Below are positions 54,890-64,000 of a stretch of DNA of 64,000 nucleotides, piece after piece (the stretch's first letter is position 1; each line of letters begins with the position of its first letter). Origin of the DNA: Periplaneta americana (lineage: Eukaryota; Arthropoda; Insecta; Blattodea; Blattidae). The translations under genes were made by a program, and so were the position numbers. The notes under the pieces were generated by a model, which did not search any database, was not told where the DNA came from, and saw only the letters and a list, made by a program, of their open reading frames with translations. The stretch is taken from the NCBI RefSeq assembly GCF_040183065.1, contig NC_091122.1, forward strand, positions 156,739,955 to 156,803,954, read 5' to 3'.

Positions 54890-55802
54890 CCTTACAGTGA
54901 TAGAGTAAAAAAATCTAGGAATTTATATAGACAAAAACTTAAGTTGGAATACTCAAATCACAGACATATGTAAAAGAATTCTTATGAAAATTCACGCACT
55001 AAAAAGAAGAATTTAGTGCAGTCGCTCTTGATGCCTCATTTTGATTACTGTGACACTCTACACTGACCTTAACATGAGACTGACAGACAGACTACAGCGT
55101 GTTCATAATGCATGCGTTCGATTTATTTGCAACGTCCGTAGATCTGACTAAATATGTTGTCCTGGGTACGTCTTAAAGAGCGAAGAACTATTCACTCTCT
55201 CACTTTACTCTTCAATATTCTTCAAAACTCTAACCCTAGCTACCTAGCTTCTCGTTTTCAACATTTGTCCTCATATCACGAAATAGATACTCGCTCACAA
55301 CACCATATCACACTCTCCATTCCTAAACACAGAACATCCTTCTACTCTTCATCTTTCACCGTCTCTGCAGCTCATCTCTGGAACTCTCTACCACAACATG
55401 TCAGAGACTGTCGGACATTGTCTAGTTTCAAAAATAAATTAAAATTGCAGTTTTTGAATTAGATTCCTTTCAGTTATAAGCCCTTTTCTCTGCCATAGTT
55501 TTGTAAAAATATAGGCTATATATTTCTTTTTCCGTCCTTTCCCTTTTTTTTTCTCTTTATCAGCCGATGAATTTATTATCATAGCCTTTTTATCGTAAAT
55601 TTTATTTAATTTTCGTATTTCTTTTCTTTTTTGTTATTATTTTATTACATTCCATTTTGATATATTCTTCCTTACGTTTTTCCATATTAACCATTTGTAC
55701 TAAATGAATTGCTTTCACTATATTCCAATGCATTTTACTTTCTTTTTTTTTTTTCCTATTATGGTATTATTTTCATGTTGTTTAGTGTCGATTTTATTAT
55801 GC

Positions 55803-55851
<49 letters not shown>

Positions 55852-55978
55852 TTGTAATATGTTAGTATTCTGTTCTTTAACTTTTTTGTTAAATTTTAAC
55901 TGCTTGTATACTTTGTGACCTGGTAGAGTGTGAGAGAAGGCTCTACGGCCTTAACTCTGCCAGCATAAATAAAGAATT
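54890..55978 (+). mobile_element. LINE 3' end (CR1/L2-like), C-terminus plus 3' tail
   Basis: Broken frames give KNLGIYIDKNLSWNTQITDI (domain 7) and RLQRVHNACVRFIC, then an open 102-codon segment at 55154-55462 with RLKERRTIHSLTLLFNILQN, SNPSYLASRFQHLSSYHEID, LWNSLPQHVRDCRTLSSFKN and a stop. The 3' UTR holds (ATT)n and ends gaaggctctacggccttaac, tctgccagcataaataaaga, ATT repeats. The fragment at 1580-1898 is the same family. Stops in the first part show that it is inactive. Confidence 0.82.
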
Positions 55979-55989
55979 ATTATTACTAC

Positions 55990-56056
<67 letters not shown>

Positions 56057-56326
56057 TTGTAATATGTTAGTATTCTGTTCTTTAACCTTTTGTTAAGTTT
56101 TAACTGCTTGTATACTTTGTGACCTGGTAAAGTGTAGAGAAGGCCCTATGGCCTTAACTCTGCCAGTATAAATAAAGAATTATTATTATTATTATTATTA
56201 CTATTATTATTTTGTAATATGTTAGTATTCTGTTCTTTAACTTTTTGTTAAATTTTAACTGCTTGTATACTTTGTGACCTGGTAGAGAGTAAGAGAAGGC
56301 CCTATGGCCTTAACTCTGCCAGTATA

Positions 56327-56386
<60 letters not shown>

Positions 56387-56405
56387 TATTATTATTATTA
56401 TTATT
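55850..56405. repeat. Triplicated LINE 3' tail separated by (ATT)n
   Basis: Three near-identical copies of about 120 bp (ttttgtaatatgttagtatt ... tctgccagyataaataaa) start at 55850, 56055 and 56210. Each is followed by an ATT or AAT run (55978-56054, 56179-56209, 56330-56405). Small differences (ctacggcc versus ctatggcc) show that they are not assembly copies of one sequence. Confidence 0.92.
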
Positions 56406-56510
56406 AGCTAGGTGCGGGCTGTAGGATGGATGTTGAAACATCTCCCAGCGGAACTCCTGCAGAAGATCTGTTGTGCGCCGAGCCGTATATGGCAGAGCGA
56501 TTACCATCGT
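56405..56510 (-). pseudogene. Mariner transposase fragment
   Basis: The minus strand reads MVIALPYTARRTTDLLQEFR and WEMFQHPSYSPHLA. This is the block before and including the last catalytic region of mariner transposases (RTxxLLQEFxWEVFxHPPYSPDLAPSD). The fragment stops where the (AAT)n begins, and the third catalytic Asp position reads His (SPHLA for SPDLA). About 35 residues remain. Confidence 0.75.
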
Positions 56511-56514
56511 TTTA

Positions 56515-57115
56515 GCCTCTATGGCTACCCTACCCTCTTCTGTATTTTTCTTCCGACAACCATGGTCTTCGTCTTGTTTGCATTTGCCTTCATCCCATAC
56601 TGCTCACAGCTGTCATTTAGCTCCAGTAGCATATCCCTAGTATCATCTCCTCTTCTGCTAACAACGCCATATCATCAGCAAATCTTATGCATTTTATTTT
56701 TCTTCCTCCTAATTTCATCCCTCCATGTTCTGAAAACAGTTCTTCACCAAATTCTCCAAGTAGATGTTGAACAGGATAGATGATAAAGGGCATCCTTGTC
56801 GTACTCCTCTCCCTATTTCACTTCCTTCAAACATTTCTCCTCCTATCCTGACTTTAACTCGTTGTTTCATATAAAAGTTACTGAACAGCCTCCTGTCTTT
56901 CCAATCCACACCTATTTTTTTTCAGGATGTCCATCAGTTTGTTTCAATCCGCTCTGTCAAACGCCTTTTCTAAGTCCACAAATACTATATACACTTTTAT
57001 TTTTCTCTATGTATCTTTCGCCGATTGTTCTTAGTAGTCCAATTGCATCCCTTGTACCTTTTCCTTTCCTGAAGCCAAATTGCATAAGCTATAATTCTTT
57101 TTATAAAGCCTTTTC
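56515..57115 (-). pseudogene. LINE reverse-transcriptase core remnant
   Basis: In order on the minus strand: ERKRYKGCNWTTKN, a shifted VYIVFVDLEKAFDRAD (domain 3), MDWKDRRLFSNFYMKQRVKV, GSEIGRGVRQGCPLSSILFN (domain 4), IYLENLVKNCFQNMEG, then KIKCIRFADDMALLAEEEMI (domain 5, FADD present). Frameshifts separate most blocks. This is an RTE/jockey-like RT, probably the same family as the 32725-33268 fragment, whose C-terminus it would precede. It abuts a mariner scrap at its 3' side. Confidence 0.82.
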
Positions 57116-57379
57116 TGGCTTGGATATGGACTTCTTCTTTCTACTTACAATACAAAGCGTTAGATTCGATGTAAGTGGGTTTAAAGTCATTCAGACATGT
57201 TGGAATTTAAAGGACAATAAAATCCCTATCTCGACTTCCTTTTCTGAACAAGAGGGTTCCATATAAATATATCTATGTCGTGATTATTAAAATAAGTTGC
57301 GATGGAGAAGCATGGAATATCAATTGAAAATTATAAGCGTCATGCAAATTCACCCACTTGATGCTAATATCGTGATAAT

Positions 57380-59575
<2,196 letters not shown>

Positions 59576-59583
59576 GTGATAAT

Positions 59584-60105
59584 CAACTGAATCAGTGCCG
59601 TTTGTTATTACTCCTCACAATCTGATCTAGGCTATATGAATATCTGTAAAATAACTTACATCCAAATGCTCCTTGCACCTCAATGTAGTAATTCCGCAAC
59701 AGTAAAAGAAGAAAGTGGTTGTCAAAAGGAACGACTTTAGAATACCGCGTAGGTACTCATATCTTTATTATTTTTGGTCCATGATATTCATTCATTCATT
59801 CATTCATTCATTCATTCATTCATTCATTCATTCATCCTTTCATTTTTTCCATCATTTAATCTGTTAGACTAATTTTTTATTATTTTCAATTTCTACTTGT
59901 ACGTTCAGTTGTTTTTTTTATTTTCAATTTCTACTTGTACGTTCAGTTGTTTTTTTATGTCATATTCACTTTGTCACTCGTTATTACTGTAGAAAATTGC
60001 ACTGATGTATAATTTTTCTTGTAGTTGTATTGAATTTCTGATGGCCTAACTCCACACAGTAAATAAATAAATACGTTAAATAAATATAAACGGCATTAGT
60101 AAGCA
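59584..60105. other. Spacer with microsatellite, short duplication and a LINE-like tail
   Basis: (ATTC)n spans 59786-59835. A block of about 35 bases (ttttcaatttctacttgtac, gttcagttg) is tandemly duplicated at 59884-59952. Bases 59990-60075 resemble a LINE tail (tttctgatggcctaactcca, cacagtaaataaataaat). No gene. Confidence 0.55.
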
Positions 60106-60109
60106 CATT

Positions 60110-60500
60110 CCTAGGGATGTTTTCAATTACATACATCCGATATTGACTGTTTCAGTTCCTCACGTGTAACAGATCTACTAAGAAATACCTTTTCTTTTAG
60201 ATAACCTCATAACCTACTGATTTATGTCTGGTGACCTAGAAGGCCAACTGTTCGGAAAATGCCTACTAATAACACGATCACCAAGCGTGTTGCGCAATAG
60301 TGTTTTTACATTATTGTGTGTGTGAGGCGGAGCGCCGTCTTGCATGAAAACAAAGTTTTCGATTTCACGATTCTGTAACGCTGGTATTGCAAAGTCTTGC
60401 AATATTTGAAAATATCGCTACCCGCTTACAGTCACTGTTTTTGTTTGTCCGTTTTCAATTTCTTCATAGAAATACAGTCCTATTATGAAATGTCACGTAA
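60110..60500 (-). pseudogene. DDE_3-type transposase C-terminal half
   Basis: The minus strand reads GLYFYEEIENGQTKTVTVSG, stop, RYFQILQDFAIPALQNREIE, NFVFMQDGAPPHTHNNVKTL, LRNTLGDRVISRHFPNSWPS and RSPDINQ. Then, in a shifted frame, REELKQSISDVCN. MQDGAPPH carries the second catalytic Asp and SRSPDIN the third. This is the common insect IS630/Tc1/mariner-type gene. The N-terminal half and first Asp are missing; stops and one frameshift are present. Confidence 0.82.
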
Positions 60501-60674
60501 AATCACATTAGACAGTAACCTTGATATCATGTAAAGGTAAAATCATTATTTATTTATTTATTATTTGTTTTGCTAATAATTGTAACATTAAATATAATAT
60601 ATACAGAAAAACTTTAGTTCGCCCCTGAAAGAGTAGAACTCGTGCTCAGGGGCGGATTCCTGAATTGAAATTAA

Positions 60675-61661
60675 TCTATACTAATAACAAATCTGTAGCC
60701 AAATTTTTTCTGGTAATTTTCGATTTTCCAAAAATAATTGGTGTTAACATATATAATTAACCATTCTGAAACCGAAAATCGCTTTTTTGAAATTTTTGTT
60801 GTATGTCTGTCTGTCTGTCTGGAGGTTTGTTACCTTTTCACGCGATAATGGCTAAACCGATTTATATGAAAATTGGAATATAAATTAAGTTCGTTGTAAC
60901 TTAGATTTTAGGCTATATGGCATTTAAAATACTTTATTTAAAAGGGGGGTTATAAGGGGGCCTAAATTAAATAAATCGAAATATCTCGCTTATTATTGAT
61001 TTTCATGAAAAATCTTACATAACAAACGTTTCTTTAAAAATAATTTCCAATAAGTTTTATCCTATACAAAATTTTGATAGGGCTAATATTTAATGAGATA
61101 AATGAGTTTTAAAATTACAACAACAACGCCATATAAGGCGCTGTACTGAAATAAAAACAAATGACTTCGTCTATAAGGGGCCTTGGACAACAACAATCGA
61201 AAGCTATGAAACATAGCCTACAGAGAATGTTTCTGTGTTTGTGTGAAGTAATATCGGAAGCTAATTAATTGTTTAATTATTATTTCACCATTGGAAAGTG
61301 TAGTTTCTCTAGATGGACATAATTCTACAATGTTATTACAGTAACTTCTGAAACATATAGCAAGTAATATAAAGTATACACATTAAAACTAAATGATATG
61401 TGAATCTTCATTAAACTATGGCTGCATGTAATAACAATTAAGAAACATGTTAAAGGAATTGTCATTGCACCAAATGATTGCTCTCTGGACCAAAATGACC
61501 GCATATTAATTATTTAAATACAATTTAAATTAAGTAACGTATTAAACGATTTATCCTTCTATCAAACACGAATGTTCCCTGGATCAAACGTCCTATTTTA
61601 ATTATGTAATTACTTTATATTTATTTCTAACAGGTGCAGCGGAGCGCACGGGTACGGCTAG
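60675..61661 (+). mobile_element. Non-autonomous Helitron, copy 2
   Basis: Starts TCTATACTAATAACAAATCTG and ends gcgcacgggtacggCTAG, between host A and T. It aligns throughout with 7017-8013, including the (GTCT)n run and the aaaaggggggttataag block. The two copies differ by scattered substitutions, so they are separate insertions, not a recent segmental duplication. Confidence 0.88.
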
Positions 61662-61714
61662 TAAGTATATAATACAATTTGTCTTATGTCTACTATGCAA
61701 TTAGAATATATAAA

Positions 61715-62190
61715 TTTAAGTTTACAATTTTTCAATTTTTATAAAATCCATACATAACTTTTTAAATTTAATACTAGAACTCCTAGAATTGACAAGATTA
61801 GGATATTTAAATATAAATTTGTTATATATTCTTGGGTTTAAATTACTACTATGATTAAATACTGTAGCAGTGTTGCATTTTGGTTCAAACAATCTTAAAG
61901 AATTCATACCTTTTGTTTCATAACTATGAGAATACAATTGAAAATTATTTCGATTTTTATGTATGAATTTTATTAATATAATATAATAAATTTGTCTTAT
62001 ATTAAGAACATTAAAGTCTAAAAACAATTTTTGAGATGGAAAATCAATAGGGTTATGAAGACATATTTTAATCATTTTCTTCTGTAATAAAGAAAGTGGA
62101 TTAAAATTGGATTTAAATGAGCTACCCCATCCTATAATTCCATACACAATTACCGATTCAAATAAAGTTAAACTAATGGCTTGTGCAGCA
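61715..62190 (-). pseudogene. LINE reverse-transcriptase C-terminus
   Basis: The minus-strand frame, open from about 62187, reads ISLTLFESVIVYGIIGWGSS, NPLSLLQKKMIKICLHNPID, FLDFNVLNIRQIYYIILIKF and, to the stop at 61722, NSRSSSIKFKKLCMDFIKIE. It aligns with the C-terminus of the LINE at 53480-53943 (YGIIVWGGS, NLLQKRIIKICLKKRF, EFNVFNIEQIYKYTL) but is clearly another family member. It holds no frameshift in its 155 codons, unlike the plus-strand copies. The 5' part is missing. Confidence 0.82.
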
Positions 62191-62304
62191 AATGCTGCAA
62201 ACTAAGTTCATTAGACGTTCAAATAAACATTTTTCAGATTTATTTTCAATGAAAAATACCAGACATTCTGAAAGTTATTTGCTTCCATAATAATGAAAGA
62301 TACT

Positions 62305-63925
62305 CCCTCTCGAGCCAATACTGAAGAGAACCACGCATATAAACATCTAAACCACACCGCCATTAAAGATATGAAAAAGATCCAACTCCACTTGATTAAT
62401 AGCTATAAAAATATTTGATTTTTAATAATATTATTATCTTATGTAAATTTTATAGCTTTCAATAACGTATACAATATATATACTATATAGCCGCCACTCA
62501 GTAAAATATAGAAATCAAAATCTAATTTAAGATATTCTCTATATCTACTTATATAACCCCAAAACGTTTCACCTTCATATCATCAATATAGCATTAATAT
62601 GTATAATTAATGAAAAATAGTCACATCATGACATTAACTACAATAATATTTCATTTCTAATGGTAATAATGTCATCAAACCACCTCAAGTTTTGTAGTTT
62701 TTAATATCCAATACACAGCTGTACCCAGAAAATTACACACCACAGAATCGAACCTGTAAATTATTTTTAGTAAGTTAAGTTTTTAATAACCAATTTAATT
62801 TGAGCTCTAAATATGTCAGCATTCTTGGAGGTCATGGCCTTCGTGTAATATTGTTTACTGTAGTGTGTGTTTTGTTTTATTCTGAAATGCAATTAGCTAG
62901 TTCTCAAAACTGACGACAGATGGATTTTGTAAAATAGGAAAATTATATTGAAAAATTAACATTTCACTGAAAACTGCTATTTTTCTGAAGAACTTTGAGT
63001 TCCAAGCTTCAAAATGAGGGGTCATTTATTCAAATCCGTTCAGCCGTTTTCCCGTAATTTCTATCATCAGTTCAAATTATATATAGATATATTGTGCGTA
63101 ATAAACTTACCAAACTGCTGATAAGTACAGAAGATACAGCTGGTTCAAAATCGAAACTTACTTTTTTAATGTAATTTGAATTGGTAATGGAAATTACGGG
63201 AAAACGGCTGAACGGATTTCAATGAGTGACCCCTTATTTTCATGCCTGGCATCCAAAGTTTTTCGGAAAAGTAGTAGTTTTCAGTGAAATGTCAATTTTC
63301 CTACATAATTTTCCTATTTTCCAAAATCCATCTGTTGTCAGTTTTGAGAACTAATTTTATTGAATCATGGCCGTCTTGATTGAATTTCAGAACAAAACAC
63401 ACACTACAATAAACAATAGGCTATTACACGAAGGCCATGACCTGCAGGATTGCCAACATATTTAGAGCTCAATTCAATTTGTTATTAAAAACTGATTCTG
63501 CAGTGTATAATTTTCTGAGTACAGCTGTGTATTGGATATTCAAATCTACGAAACTTGAGGTGGTTTGATGACATTATTACCATTAGAAATTAAATATTAT
63601 TATAGTTATTATCATGATGCATCTATTTTTCATTAATTGTACATAATATTGATGCTATATTGATGACATGAAAGTGAAACGTTTTGAGGTTATGTAAGTA
63701 AATGTAGAGAATGTCTTAATTTAGATCTTCATTTCTATATTTTACTGAATAGCTGCTATATATAACTACAAAACTTAAGTAAGATAATAATATTGTTATT
63801 AAAAATCAAATATTTTTATACGTATTAACCCAGTGGGGTTGAGTCTTTTTCATATACTTAAAGGCGGTGTAGTGTAGATATTGATATGTGTCATTGTCTT
63901 CAGTATTGGCTCGAGAGAGCGCAAA
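62305..63925. repeat. Long inverted repeat with arms of about 770 bp
   Basis: The left arm (62305-63082) and right arm (63170-63925) are inverted copies over almost their entire length with a spacer of about 88 bases. Matching landmarks: ctctcgagccaatactgaag against cttcagtattggctcgagag, ggtaataatgtcatcaaacc against ggtttgatgacattattacc, catggccttcgtgtaata against tattacacgaaggccatg, and tccgttcagccgttttcccg against cgggaaaacggctgaacgga. By eye about 80-90 % of positions agree. No coding frame is evident in either arm. Confidence 0.93.
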
Positions 63926-64000
63926 AATTACAGTTCCTAAGGAAAGATCAAAAGGTATTACTTACTGATAAAATAAGAGGCCTAGAAAATTTTTTAGTCT

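Overview
The window looks like repeat-dense nuclear DNA of an insect, most probably a cockroach (Blattodea; Periplaneta-like). The grounds are AT-rich spacers full of the palindrome TAGGCCTA, tRNA-derived SINEs whose body carries a run of the type GTTACCTGGTTGAGG, LINE 3' tails of the type 'gatggccttaactctgccagaataaataaa', and transposase and reverse-transcriptase families common in arthropods. The species call is inference from memory of such sequences. No complete host gene was found. One GC-rich segment (50672-50890, minus strand) has the form of a host exon.

Layout. 1-9250: a terminal-inverted-repeat element with a mariner-type transposase scrap, a LINE scrap, a hAT end, a mariner-like element split by a 2.4-kb GTA-type minisatellite, a tRNA-like fold-back palindrome, then a transposase pseudogene (6265-8262) split by a SINE and by a Helitron and joined to a truncated LINE. 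9250-20600: a fold-back repeat, a 2.2-kb Helitron with a decayed helicase end, three SINE or LINE insertions, a 2.4-kb ATC-type minisatellite of 30-bp units, and a spliced transposase remnant (18572-19131). 20578-24698: a hAT element into which a complete pogo-type transposon inserted (20907-24094). That transposon has an intact 585-residue DDD transposase ending in a PHD finger. 24774-31100: SINEs, a 274-bp-period GC-rich minisatellite carrying two hAT MITEs, a 1.1-kb hAT element and LINE remnants. 31900-43250: LINE fragments, an 81-bp satellite with trimeric higher-order structure, a retroelement endonuclease domain and more LINE ends. 43228-47350: two copies of a fold-back element, one split by a hAT element, and a second copy of the mariner-like element. 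48400-50455: two further minisatellites (24-bp and 107-bp units). 50672-50890: candidate host exon. 52685-62190: LINEs, a triplicated LINE tail, an intact 2.2-kb hAT transposon with a 494-residue transposase and perfect 8-bp target duplication, and a second copy of the 1-kb Helitron. 62305-63925: an inverted repeat with arms of about 770 bp.

There is no operon-like organisation. The genes do not work together; they are selfish elements nested in one another, which lets their relative ages be read. The two intact transposases (21376-23133 and 57854-59338) are the strongest coding calls. I found no evidence for a new multi-gene system. The most informative unusual structures are the pogo-PHD transposon with its repeated subterminal motif, the long inverted repeat at the right edge, the minisatellite bounded by element sequence, the nested stack at 6265-9246, and the possible host exon. 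Alignments and identities were judged by eye, without software.
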